Origin: Flavobacterium ajazii
GTDB taxonomy: Bacteria > Bacteroidota > Bacteroidia > Flavobacteriales > Flavobacteriaceae
Assembly: GCF_010614725.1 (NCBI RefSeq)
Contig: NZ_JAAEHL010000003.1
Span: 496,001-560,000, forward strand
Length of the DNA stretch: 64,000 bases
Reading direction: 5' to 3'
Shown here: piece after piece, positions 33,199-40,981 of the stretch
Position numbering within the stretch: the first letter of the stretch is position 1
Layout of the letters: every line of letters begins with the position of its first letter
The notes under the pieces: model-generated
Database searches by the model: none
What the model was told of the DNA's origin: nothing
What the model saw: only the letters and a program-made list of their open reading frames with translations
Translations under genes and position numbers: made by a program

Positions 33199-33240
33199 AA
33201 AATCCCAATTTTAAAGACATTTTTAAAATTGGGATTTTTT
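33199..33240. terminator. Bidirectional terminator between convergent genes
   Basis: A 17-bp perfect stem (33199-33215 with 33222-33238), aaaatcccaattttaaa and its complement, with a 6-base loop and a T-run on the plus strand. Confidence 0.9.
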
Positions 33241-33263
33241 TATTGGATTATTATTCTAAAAAA

Positions 33264-34067
33264 TTAATTCAAAATATAACGCTGTACCACCTCAGCAACA
33301 CCATCATCATTATTTGAAGCTACAATTAAATCAGCTTTGTCACGCAATTCTGGTGTTACGTTATCAACCCAGACTCCTAATCCGGCGTATTCAATCATTG
33401 TTAAGTCGTTTCCTGCGTTTCCAACAGCAATAATTTCACTTTGATGAATTCCTAACTTACCTGCCAAAAATTTCAAACTAGCCGCTTTATCAATTCCCTG
33501 TTGAGCAGCCTCAAGGAAAAAAGGTTTAGACATTGAAACACTTAAATGTGGCATAGCATCAATTAAATCTTGTTCTAACGTTTTTAAATAAGCGGGATCT
33601 TGCAGCAAAATACACTTAACTGCAGGTCGGTCTACATAATCTTTAAAACTCAAAACTTTCTGATGTGCCATTCCGGTAATTTCTTTTTCGACTTCAATAA
33701 ATTCTGAATCCGTTTCGCTAATGATTTGATCATCCAAATACGTGATAATATGTGCGTCCTTCTTTACACTATAATCGTATAACGCATGAATTTGTTCTAC
33801 AGTTAACTTTTGCTCAAACAAAACCAAATCGTCTTTTACCCGACTTATTATTGCTCCGTTAAACGAAATCATATACGAATCGTTTATATCCAACTCCAGT
33901 TCTTTCGCATACGCAGTCATAGCAGACGTTGGGCGTCCTGAAGCTAAAACAACGTAAACACCTTTTGACTGAGCTTCAAGAAGCACTTTTTTATTTAAAT
34001 CTGAAATTCTGTGATCGTCTGTCAACAAGGTGTCATCCATGTCGAGCACTAACATTTTGTATTGCAT
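33264..34067 (-). CDS. Cof-type HAD-IIB hydrolase
   Basis: A 267-residue haloacid-dehalogenase phosphatase. VLDMDDTLLTDD carries the nucleophile aspartate pair (DxDxT), VLASGRPTSAM is motif II, and GNAGNDLTMIEYAG near residue 212 is motif IV. The central domain with YMISFNGAIISR is the type C2 cap of the Cof family, which dephosphorylates sugar phosphates, FMN or other small metabolites. The specific substrate cannot be predicted. ATG 34067 and an in-frame ATG four codons later are both possible starts; the first is used. Confidence 0.9.
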   Translation of the reverse strand: MQYKMLVLDMDDTLLTDDHRISDLNKKVLLEAQSKGVYVVLASGRPTSAMTAYAKELELDINDSYMISFNGAIISRVKDDLVLFEQKLTVEQIHALYDYSVKKDAHIITYLDDQIISETDSEFIEVEKEITGMAHQKVLSFKDYVDRPAVKCILLQDPAYLKTLEQDLIDAMPHLSVSMSKPFFLEAAQQGIDKAASLKFLAGKLGIHQSEIIAVGNAGNDLTMIEYAGLGVWVDNVTPELRDKADLIVASNNDDGVAEVVQRYILN

Positions 34068-34082
34068 TATTTTTTTAGTTCA

Positions 34083-34136
34083 TTAGTTGTTAGTCCTTAG
34101 TTTTTCAAGTTGAATAGATTACTAAGATTGAAAACT
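34083..34136. repeat. Phased-word spacer (TTAGT words, 7-base spacing)
   Basis: TTAGT occurs at 34083, 34090 and 34097, exactly 7 bases apart. cttagt at 34096-34101 pairs with actaag at 34121-34126. It lies between the HAD and DUF2007-like genes. Confidence 0.5.
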
Positions 34137-34139
34137 TTT

Positions 34140-34358
34140 TTAAATACTCATTCTAAACTTTTCAATTACCGGATTTGCCTTTGCAAAATCTGTTTCCTGA
34201 ATGAAAATTTCAACAGCCAGATCTGTCCCGCCAAAACCTCCTAAACGCGCTGACTGAATATTATCTTTTTTTACGGTTTCTACACCTGCTTCTTCTAATC
34301 TTTCCTGCAAAGCAATTGCTAATACTTCACTTCCTGAAAACGCCTTCATTAATCCCAT
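34140..34358 (-). CDS. DUF2007-like small signal-transducing protein
   Basis: The 72-residue protein MKAFSGSEVLAIALQERLEEAGVETVKKDN followed by LAVEIFIQETDFAKANPVIEKF fits the DUF2007 / putative signal-transducing protein fold: strand-helix-strand-strand-helix, structurally like the GlnB/PII core. Proteins of this kind usually sit near metabolic genes and are thought to bind small ligands or other proteins. It lies between the HAD hydrolase and the alpha/beta hydrolase on the same strand; none suggests a clear partner. Confidence 0.75.
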   Translation of the reverse strand: MGLMKAFSGSEVLAIALQERLEEAGVETVKKDNIQSARLGGFGGTDLAVEIFIQETDFAKANPVIEKFRMSI

Positions 34359-34388
34359 GACATTTATTTTTATTATTATTTTACTTTA

Positions 34389-35204
34389 TTATTCTAAAAT
34401 TATTTTTAATTGTTCCTGAAAATCTTCATTTTCATTTACACCGATATGTTCTTGATTTTTCAGCGGATAAAAACAGACATTTGATTTCAACAACTTTTTT
34501 AATCGGATTGAATTATCGATTGGAATCAACTGATCGTCAATTCCATGAAAAATATAAATAGGGCTTTTTACTTTTGGAAGATGTAGATTTGTTTCTAAAC
34601 TAAACTTCTTCATAAAGTCAGGAAAAAAAGGCACTCTCGAACTGGACAATTCCAGAAAATTGTAATAGGGAGCCTGAAGAATCAAAGCTTTCGGATTATT
34701 TTCTAAAGCCAATTTAGCCGCAAAACCAGAACCAATTGAATATCCTGCAATAATGATTTTATTCTGAGAATATTTCTCAGTCACTTTCTTATATACGATA
34801 GAAATATCTTTACTTAATTGGTCTTCATTTTCGATTTCACCATCACTTTTACCAAAACTTCTGTAATCTAAAATAAAAATATCATAACCTAATGAAGTAT
34901 ATATTTTTGCAATTTTCCCCCATGTTTCGAGTGTTCCGGCATTTCCGTGAAGGTAAAAAACAAGACCTTTTGATTTCTCTGCTTTAAACAATAATCCATT
35001 CAAAATAGCTCCGTCAAAAGAAGCAATATTTACTTCTTCAAATTTCTGCTGATAATCAAATTTATAATCTTTGGGTAGTTTTGAATTATGAAAAACCATT
35101 CCAACCTGATTAAAATATACATAGGAAATAATTAAAACATATATAACTAAGAAAAAGCACAAAAGTACTATCCCTAAAAATTTAAATGTTTTTAAAATCT
35201 CCAT
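34389..35204 (-). CDS. Membrane-anchored alpha/beta hydrolase
   Basis: The 271-residue protein has an N-terminal membrane anchor (FLGIVLLCFFLVIYVLIISYVY). FYLHGNAGTLETWG forms the oxyanion region, GYSIGSGFAAKLAL the nucleophile elbow (GxSxG), HGIDDQLIPID the catalytic aspartate and KNQEHIGVNE the histidine. The layout is that of the BEM46/YqiA-like serine hydrolases found in bacterial envelopes. The substrate is unknown. It is separated from the upstream DEAD-like gene by a minus-strand terminator. Confidence 0.87.
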   Translation of the reverse strand: MEILKTFKFLGIVLLCFFLVIYVLIISYVYFNQVGMVFHNSKLPKDYKFDYQQKFEEVNIASFDGAILNGLLFKAEKSKGLVFYLHGNAGTLETWGKIAKIYTSLGYDIFILDYRSFGKSDGEIENEDQLSKDISIVYKKVTEKYSQNKIIIAGYSIGSGFAAKLALENNPKALILQAPYYNFLELSSSRVPFFPDFMKKFSLETNLHLPKVKSPIYIFHGIDDQLIPIDNSIRLKKLLKSNVCFYPLKNQEHIGVNENEDFQEQLKIILE

Positions 35205-35213
35205 ATGATATAA

Positions 35214-35256
35214 AAAATCCCGATTTTCAATTGGTTAAAACTGAAAACGGGATTGG
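35214..35256 (-). terminator. Terminator after the DEAD-like gene
   Basis: aatcccg and cgggatt (35216-35222 and 35248-35254), extended by ttttca/tgaaaa with one bulged base. On the minus strand a run of six T follows, about 50 bases after the stop of the gene at 35270-35929. Confidence 0.7.
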
Positions 35257-35269
35257 TTTCACTTTTTAT

Positions 35270-35929
35270 TTATTCTTCTTCAATATCGTCTTCATCTTCA
35301 TCTAGCTCTTCTCCATCTTCATCCATATCAAACAAATATGGCTCTATCATGATTTTGTCTGCCAAAATTTCAATACGTTCTGTCAGAGTTTCAGAAAATA
35401 TAATTCGTTGCACTTTGGCAATACTATTAGAAATACGTGTAATTTTTGGATCATGACGTAATTTCAAAATTGGATCAGCATCATCCAAAATAAACATTTT
35501 GAGACGATTTACATTGTAACCCGCTGTACTGAACATATCGTTTAATTTGGTTGGTGTTCCAATTAAAACATCGATTCCGGTAGAAACATAGTTTTTGTCA
35601 TAATCCATATCTCCTTTATCGTGAACACCGTAAACTTCAAGATTGGTATATTTTCCGTATTTTTCGAAAAGCTCTTCCATTGCCAGAACCTTTTCTTTGT
35701 CTTCAACAACAATCAAAGCGCGAGGAGATTCTTCATTTTTACCAGCCAATTGCTGAATAACATTCAATACAATTGTCGTCGTTTTTCCACTTCCTTTTGG
35801 TGAAATAATCACACAGTCGGCTCCACTTTTTATAGTCGAAAAAGTTTCCATCTGCAAAGCATTGGCTTCTGTCAGACCATTTTCAATCAACCCGTCTTGT
35901 AATCTTTCGTTTATTTTTTTTAGCTTCAT
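35270..35929 (-). CDS. DEAD-box helicase-like protein with one RecA domain only
   Basis: The 219-residue protein has only the first RecA-like domain of a DEAD-box helicase. LTEANALQMETF (19-30) resembles the Q motif, SPKGSGKTT (43-51) is Walker A, GTPTKL (124-129) is motif Ib, DDAD (149-152) stands in for DEAD, and SET (179-181) for SAT. There is no second RecA domain: after residue 195 comes an acidic tail (DMDEDGEELDEDEDDIEEE). A full helicase has about 400 residues. It may act as an RNA-binding ATPase or a regulator of a full helicase. The reading frame is intact, so it does not look like a recent truncation. Confidence 0.8.
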   Translation of the reverse strand: MKLKKINERLQDGLIENGLTEANALQMETFSTIKSGADCVIISPKGSGKTTTIVLNVIQQLAGKNEESPRALIVVEDKEKVLAMEELFEKYGKYTNLEVYGVHDKGDMDYDKNYVSTGIDVLIGTPTKLNDMFSTAGYNVNRLKMFILDDADPILKLRHDPKITRISNSIAKVQRIIFSETLTERIEILADKIMIEPYLFDMDEDGEELDEDEDDIEEE

Positions 35930-35936
35930 TCTTAGT

Positions 35937-36021
35937 GATTAAAAGATTGAAAAATTGAAAAATTGAAAAATTACAGCTCAGGCCAAAATCCTTAAATCTT
36001 TAAATTTTTAAATCATTAAAT
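35937..36021. repeat. Facing 8-base word arrays (ATTGAAA / TTAAAT)
   Basis: The left side has gattgaaa, aattgaaa, aattgaaa, aatt in direct succession (35945-35972). The right side has ccttaaat, ctttaaat, ttttaaat, cattaaat in exact 8-base steps (35990-36021). The right array is roughly the inverse complement of the left. It fills the spacer between the response-regulator gene and the DEAD-like gene. Confidence 0.7.
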
Positions 36022-36026
36022 TAATT

Positions 36027-37190
36027 TTATTTGCTCGCAAACATTTTTACGTCTGTTTCCGAAATTTCATTCCCACCTAAAATAATTAGTCTTTCAACCA
36101 CATTTCGAAGTTCACGAATATTTCCTGTCCAATCGTATTCTTGCAATAACTTTATGGCTTGCGCCGAAAATGACTTAGCCGTATTTCCTTGTTCTGAAGC
36201 TATTTTTTCTGTAAAATGCAAAATCAAAGCAGGAATATCATCACGTCTTTCATTCAATGGTGGAACCTTTATTAAAATTACGGCCAGACGATGGTATAAA
36301 TCTTCACGAAAACGACCTTCTGCAATTTCTGTTTTTAAATCTTTATTTGTCGCTGCAACAACACGAACATCAACTTTAATATCTTTATCCGCACCAACTC
36401 TCGTAATCATACTTTCCTGCAAAGCACGTAAAACTTTGGCTTGCGCCGAAAGACTCATATCCCCAATTTCATCCAGAAAAATAGTTCCTTTATCTGCAGC
36501 TTCGAACTTTCCGGCACGGTCTTTCACAGCCGATGTAAAAGCACCTTTTACGTGTCCGAACAATTCGCTTTCAATCAATTCGCTTGGAATCGCAGCACAG
36601 TTTACCTCGATTAACGGAAAACCAGCACGCTCGCTTTTTTCATGCAATTGATGCGCTACTAATTCTTTTCCAGTCCCGTTTGGACCTGTAATTAAAACCC
36701 TCGCTTCTGTTGGAGCAACTTTATCAATCATTATTTTTATATGATTAATTGATTCGCTATCACCAATCATTTCGTAGTTTTTGCTGACTTTTTTCTTCAG
36801 GATTTTATTTTCAACTACTAATTGTTTTTTGTCCAAAGCATTTCGAACGGTATTTAATAAACGATTCAAATCTGGTGGTTTTGAGATATAATCAAAAGCT
36901 CCTAAACGCATGGTCTGAATTGCCGTTTCCATATCACCGTGACCCGAAATCATCACCATCGGAATTTCTGGTTTTATCTTTTTTACTTCTTCTAAAACCT
37001 CAACACCATCCATTTTTGGCATTTTGATATCACACAAAACCAAATCATAGTCGTTGTTTTTTATTTTTTCAAGTCCCGCAACTCCGTCTTCCGCTTCATC
37101 AACCTGATACGAATCATTTTCTTCTGATAATATTTTTACCAAAACTCTTCTGATCGCTGCTTCGTCTTCGATAATTAGTATTTTACTCAT
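36027..37190 (-). CDS. Response regulator with sigma-54-type AAA+ domain, lacking C-terminal DNA-binding domain
   Basis: A 387-residue protein of NtrC-family layout. The receiver domain (1-120) has Asp54 in LVLCDIKMPKMDG, the phosphorylation site. The AAA+ domain has Walker A GPNGTGKE (169-176), Walker B GTIFLDEIGD (235-244), and the sensor/arginine region to RELRNVVERLII. The loop that contacts sigma-54 reads GAFTSA (216-221) instead of GAFTGA. The protein stops 17 residues after the AAA+ domain, so the usual Fis-type helix-turn-helix is absent. It may act without DNA binding or through a partner. No histidine kinase gene is adjacent. The upstream and downstream spacers are phased-word arrays. 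Confidence 0.85.
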   Translation of the reverse strand: MSKILIIEDEAAIRRVLVKILSEENDSYQVDEAEDGVAGLEKIKNNDYDLVLCDIKMPKMDGVEVLEEVKKIKPEIPMVMISGHGDMETAIQTMRLGAFDYISKPPDLNRLLNTVRNALDKKQLVVENKILKKKVSKNYEMIGDSESINHIKIMIDKVAPTEARVLITGPNGTGKELVAHQLHEKSERAGFPLIEVNCAAIPSELIESELFGHVKGAFTSAVKDRAGKFEAADKGTIFLDEIGDMSLSAQAKVLRALQESMITRVGADKDIKVDVRVVAATNKDLKTEIAEGRFREDLYHRLAVILIKVPPLNERRDDIPALILHFTEKIASEQGNTAKSFSAQAIKLLQEYDWTGNIRELRNVVERLIILGGNEISETDVKMFASK

Positions 37191-37197
37191 ATTTTTT

Positions 37198-37295
37198 AAG
37201 GTTCTGAGATTCTAAGTTACTAAGGTTCTCAGGTTTTTCGAAAAGAAGCTAAAAAAAATCTTAGCATCTCAGTAACTTAGTACCTTAGCAACTTC
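37198..37295. repeat. Facing 8-base word arrays (AAGNTTCT / CTTAGNAN)
   Basis: The left array is aaggttct, gagattct, aagttact, aaggttct in exact 8-base steps (37198-37229), then cagg. The right array is cttagcat, ctcagtaa, cttagtac, cttagcaa (37260-37291), then cttc. The right is the inverse complement of the left at about 25 of 36 positions. The loop is 26 bases long. It lies between the ABC permease gene and the response-regulator gene. Confidence 0.75.
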
Positions 37296-37300
37296 AAAAA

Positions 37301-38617
37301 TTAATATTTAAGCCATTTATACAATTCTTTCCAGGTTGGTTTTTTGCCGTACATCAAAATACCCACTCGGTAAATTTTGGCAGCGAACCATACAACAAAG
37401 AAAAAGGTTGTAAACAATAATGATACCGAAATTGCAATTTGCCACCAAGGCACACCAAAAGGAATACGCATTAACATGACAATTGGCGAGGTTAACGGAA
37501 TCATTGAAAAGATAACCGCAACACTTCCATGAGGGTCGTTTACTACTGTAAAGAATCCAATGTAAACACTCAAAATTAGAGGCATTAAAATTGGAAGTAA
37601 AAATTGCTGAGAGTCTGTTTGATTATCAACTGCTGCCCCAATGGCCGCATAAAAAGAACTATACAAGAAATAACCACCAATAAAATAAATTATAAAACCG
37701 ATTAAAATACTGGCAATCGGCAGATTCCATGCTTCATTAAGTCCAATTTGCATCATTTCAGAAAAATTATGCCCTACTGACTGCATCAAAACAGGCGGGA
37801 TTCTGGAAGCAGACCCTACATTTACTCCAAAGAATGCAGAAGCTGCAAACATTAATCCTAACCCAATTATTGCCCAAATCACAAACTGTAAAATTCCTGC
37901 GAGCGAAGTCCCAACAATTTTACCAATCATTAACTGAAATGGTTTTACTGATGAAATAATAATCTCGATAATTCTATTTGTTTTTTCTTCGATTACACTT
38001 CTCATTACCATATTTCCATAAATGATAATAAACATCATAATCAAATAGCCAAATGCACCTCCAATTGCAATTTTTATCTCATTTAAACCTTTCAGACTTT
38101 CTTCTCCGGAAGCTTTAACTAAATGAATATTCACATCTGACTGCGCTTTCTGGATTGCTAAAGTATCTAATCTTGCTTCTTCAAGATTTAGCTTTGTAAT
38201 TTTTGAAGCAATTAAATCCTGAGTGTTTTCAACAAAAGAAATACTCGGGCTGTTATTCGAAATAAACTCGATTTTACTTTCTAAATCTTTTATGTTTTTC
38301 GTTTTCGGAATAACAATTAATCCGCTGAAATTTTCTTTTGTAATGCTGTCTTTTAAAGCTTTTACATCAATTTCAGATAAATTCAGATATTTAAATTCGG
38401 CGTCTTTTTTATTTTCTTTTAAAAAATCAGAGGCAAAAAGTCCGGTTTCGTCATGAATCACAATTCTTTTCGTTTCTGCTTTCATCGAACTCAAATAGCC
38501 AATAAAAACAGCTATAGCCACAAACAAAAGCGGGCTCAAAAAAGTCATGACAACAAAAGATTTATTGCGGACTTTGGCAATAAATTCTCTTTTTATAATT
38601 AATGAAATAATACTCAT
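37301..38617 (-). CDS. ABC exporter permease, NatB-like
   Basis: The 438-residue protein has an N-terminal membrane segment (KSFVVMTFLSPLLFVAIAVFIGYL), a periplasmic domain of about 150 residues, and five or six C-terminal segments, including the FGYLIMMFIIIYGNMVMRSVIEEKTNRIIEIIISSVKPFQLMIGKIVG stretch characteristic of ABC-2/NatB permeases. Relatives export Na+ or small molecules. The adjacent upstream gene encodes the matching ATPase, and the two are separated only by a hairpin spacer. The exported compound is unknown. Confidence 0.88.
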   Translation of the reverse strand: MSIISLIIKREFIAKVRNKSFVVMTFLSPLLFVAIAVFIGYLSSMKAETKRIVIHDETGLFASDFLKENKKDAEFKYLNLSEIDVKALKDSITKENFSGLIVIPKTKNIKDLESKIEFISNNSPSISFVENTQDLIASKITKLNLEEARLDTLAIQKAQSDVNIHLVKASGEESLKGLNEIKIAIGGAFGYLIMMFIIIYGNMVMRSVIEEKTNRIIEIIISSVKPFQLMIGKIVGTSLAGILQFVIWAIIGLGLMFAASAFFGVNVGSASRIPPVLMQSVGHNFSEMMQIGLNEAWNLPIASILIGFIIYFIGGYFLYSSFYAAIGAAVDNQTDSQQFLLPILMPLILSVYIGFFTVVNDPHGSVAVIFSMIPLTSPIVMLMRIPFGVPWWQIAISVSLLFTTFFFVVWFAAKIYRVGILMYGKKPTWKELYKWLKY

Positions 38618-38623
38618 TTATTT

Positions 38624-38711
38624 AGATTATTAGATTTTTGGACTGACTTAGATTTTCAGACATTCGATTCTTAGCTTTAGTCTAATAATCGAATATCTAA
38701 GATGTCTAAGT
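38624..38711. repeat. Long hairpin spacer of TCTAAG words
   Basis: Positions 38645-38674 pair with 38682-38711 imperfectly over 30 bases, with a 7-base loop; tctaaga and gaat words recur every 8-9 bases in each arm. It spans almost the whole gap inside the ABC ATPase-permease operon and its edge touches the stop codon of the ATPase gene. Confidence 0.75.
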
Positions 38712-39640
38712 TAGTTCGAGGAACCAGTTACCGTTTTAATAAAAATATCATGCACGCTTGGAATTTTCTCTACGAAATGGGTTACTTGTCCGCGTTGTGT
38801 CAGAACATGCAATAACTCGTTTGGCGAAGCATTTCCAATCTGGATATTTAACTTTAAATCATCATTTAGCGATTTAAAGCTGGCTGGAGAAACGGTAAAC
38901 TTCTGAGTAATATCGTACATTAATCCTTCAACATTGTTAGTTAAAATTCCAACTTCAAAACTATTGGTTTTAAACTGACGCTTAACATCACTTACTTTTC
39001 CTTCTATCAGTTTATTTGATTTATGAATTAAAGCAATATGTTCACACATTTCTTCAACGCTTTCCATTCTGTGAGTTGAAAAAATAATCGTTGAACCATG
39101 TTCTTTTAAAGCTAAAATCTCGTCTTTAATTACATTTGCATTTACAGGATCAAATCCAGAAAAGGGTTCATCTAAAATCAGTAATTTTGGTTTATGCAAA
39201 ACACAAACGACAAACTGTATTTTCTGTGCCATTCCTTTAGAAAGTTCCTGAATTTTTTTGTTCCACCAGCCCTGAATTCCTAATCTGTCAAACCAATAAT
39301 CTAATTGTTTTTTGGCTTCAGCTTTAGAAAGACCTTTCATCTGAGCCAGATACAAACATTGCTCCCCTACTTTCATCGAACTGTACAGTCCTCTTTCTTC
39401 CGGAAGATAACCAATTGCCTGTACATGCTTTGGCTGCAATTTTTGACCATCCAAAATTACTTCGCCGCTGTCAGGCATCGTAATTTGGTTTATAATTCTG
39501 ATAAGGGAGGTTTTTCCGGCTCCATTCGGACCTAAAAGTCCATATATACTGCCTTTAGGCACATTTAATGAAACTTCGTTAAGCGCTACATAATCGCCAT
39601 ATTGTTTTACGACTTTATGTACTTCGAGTAAGTTGCTCAT
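38711..39640 (-). CDS. ABC exporter ATP-binding protein, NatA-like
   Basis: The 309-residue protein has a full nucleotide-binding domain. LLGPNGAGKTSLIR is Walker A, YLPEERGLYSSM the Q-loop region, ELSKGMAQKIQF the signature motif, and LLILDEPFSGFDP Walker B, followed by the switch STHRMESVEEMC. The C-terminal 80 residues (KTNSFEVGILTNNVEGL, NELLHVLTQRGQVTHFVEKIPSVHDIFIKTV) are the extra domain of NatA/DrrA-type ATPases. Together with the permease immediately downstream it forms a simple exporter. A TACTTTTA -7-like element lies at 39694-39701 on the minus strand. Confidence 0.92.
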   Translation of the reverse strand: MSNLLEVHKVVKQYGDYVALNEVSLNVPKGSIYGLLGPNGAGKTSLIRIINQITMPDSGEVILDGQKLQPKHVQAIGYLPEERGLYSSMKVGEQCLYLAQMKGLSKAEAKKQLDYWFDRLGIQGWWNKKIQELSKGMAQKIQFVVCVLHKPKLLILDEPFSGFDPVNANVIKDEILALKEHGSTIIFSTHRMESVEEMCEHIALIHKSNKLIEGKVSDVKRQFKTNSFEVGILTNNVEGLMYDITQKFTVSPASFKSLNDDLKLNIQIGNASPNELLHVLTQRGQVTHFVEKIPSVHDIFIKTVTGSSN

Positions 39641-39733
39641 GCTATTTTTTAGATTTTCTGCGTCACTTTACCAATTCTGGCGTAAGCGACTGTAAAAGTA
39701 AATAATTCGAAACGAAAATGTGTACTATTACGC

Positions 39734-39770
39734 AAAAAACCCATTCTGATTTACATTAGAATGGGTTTTG
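39734..39770 (-). terminator. Terminator after grpE-dnaJ
   Basis: aaaacccattct at 39736-39747 pairs with agaatgggtttt at 39758-39769. On the minus strand a run of six T follows, 30 bases after the dnaJ stop. Confidence 0.85.
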
Positions 39771-39800
39771 AATTTATTTAAACCTTTTAAAAAAGTAAGA

Positions 39801-40910
39801 TTATGAGAACATATCTTTTACTTTTTCAAAGAATGATTTCTCTGATTTTTCCGGACTTGGAACAAAATGTTCGTCATTTAAAGCATTTTCAAAGAACTGT
39901 TTTTGTTCTTTGTTCAATGTTTTTGGAGTCCATACATTTACGTGAACCAATAAGTCTCCGCTTCCGTAACCGTTGATACTTGGGATTCCTTTTCCTTTTA
40001 ATCTTAAGATTTTTCCTGACTGGATTCCTTCTTCTAACTTGATACGTACTTTTCCGTTGATGGCTTCAATATCTTTTGACGCTCCGAGAACTGCTTCAGG
40101 GAAACTGATATATAAATCATAATGAATGTTTTCACCTTCACGTTTAAGGAATTCATGCTCAATTTCTTCAATAACGACAATTAAATCACCTGGAATACTG
40201 TTTCCTGGGGCATCATTACCTTTGTTAGAAACTTTCAGCTGCATTCCGTCAACAACTCCTGCAGGAATTTTGATTGATACAGTTTCATCTTCCACAACCA
40301 TTCCCTGTGCATCTGCTTCAGAAGGTTTTTTATCTAAAATCTGACCAGAACCGCCACAAGAAGGACAAGTCGATGCAGACTGCATTCTTCCTAAAATAGT
40401 ATTGGTTACACGCATTACCTGTCCCTGACCGTTACAAGTCGTACAAGTTTTATATGTTACGCCTTTTGCCTGAACTTTACGTTTTACTTTTACTTTTTTC
40501 TCAACTCCATTTGCAATCTCTTCTAAATTAAGTTTAACTTTAATTCGAAGATTGCTTCCTTTCGCACGACGAGGACCTCCGCCTCCGCCTCCGAAACCAC
40601 CAAATCCGCCACCAAAAATATCACCAAACTGGCTGAAAATATCATCCATGTTCATACCTCCGTGACCACCGCCAAATCCTCCGGAACCATCAAATGCCTG
40701 ATGACCGTACTGATCGTATTTAGCTTTTTTCTGCGGATCACTTAAAACTTCATAAGCTTCAGCTGCCAGTTTGAAGTTTTCTTCTGCCTCTTTGTCGCCT
40801 GGATTTTTATCAGGATGGTATTTTAAAGCACTTTTTCTGTATGCTTTTTTAATTTCGGCAGCATCAGCATTTTTTGAAATGCCCAGTATTTCGTAAAAAT
40901 CTTTTTTCAT
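39801..40910 (-). CDS. dnaJ: Chaperone protein DnaJ with a single zinc centre
   Basis: The 369-residue J-protein stimulates DnaK ATPase and delivers substrates. The J domain (1-70) has YHPDKNPGD, followed by a glycine/phenylalanine-rich region (GGFGGGHGGMNMDDIFSQFGDIFGGG) and a zinc region with only two CxxCxGxG motifs, CTTCNGQG and CPSCGGSG. E. coli DnaJ has four motifs in two zinc centres; the spacing here matches motifs 2 and 3, the centre important for DnaK cooperation, while centre I is absent. The substrate-binding barrels and C-terminal dimerisation region follow. It is 71 bases after grpE, in one operon. Confidence 0.95.
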   Translation of the reverse strand: MKKDFYEILGISKNADAAEIKKAYRKSALKYHPDKNPGDKEAEENFKLAAEAYEVLSDPQKKAKYDQYGHQAFDGSGGFGGGHGGMNMDDIFSQFGDIFGGGFGGFGGGGGGPRRAKGSNLRIKVKLNLEEIANGVEKKVKVKRKVQAKGVTYKTCTTCNGQGQVMRVTNTILGRMQSASTCPSCGGSGQILDKKPSEADAQGMVVEDETVSIKIPAGVVDGMQLKVSNKGNDAPGNSIPGDLIVVIEEIEHEFLKREGENIHYDLYISFPEAVLGASKDIEAINGKVRIKLEEGIQSGKILRLKGKGIPSINGYGSGDLLVHVNVWTPKTLNKEQKQFFENALNDEHFVPSPEKSEKSFFEKVKDMFS

Positions 40911-40916
40911 AAGTTA

Positions 40917-40975
40917 GATTAAGTTCCAAATCTTAAAAATTCCAAAATCCAAAAAATGCACTTGAAATTCTTATT
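40917..40975. repeat. Phased-word spacer (TCCAAA words) inside grpE-dnaJ
   Basis: TCCAAA or TCCAAAA begins at 40925, 40941 and 40948, spaced 16 and 7 bases. The facing right part contains gaaattctta. A milder form of the phased-word spacers elsewhere in the window. Confidence 0.35.
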
Positions 40976-40981
40976 GCATTT

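Noticed and set aside
36031..36651. Plus-strand frame of 206 codons opposite the response regulator
   Set aside because: It overlaps a strongly supported AAA+ gene and shows no recognisable domain.
37198..37295. CRISPR array
   Set aside because: The repeats are 8 bases long, face each other as inverted arrays and have no unique spacers or cas genes nearby.
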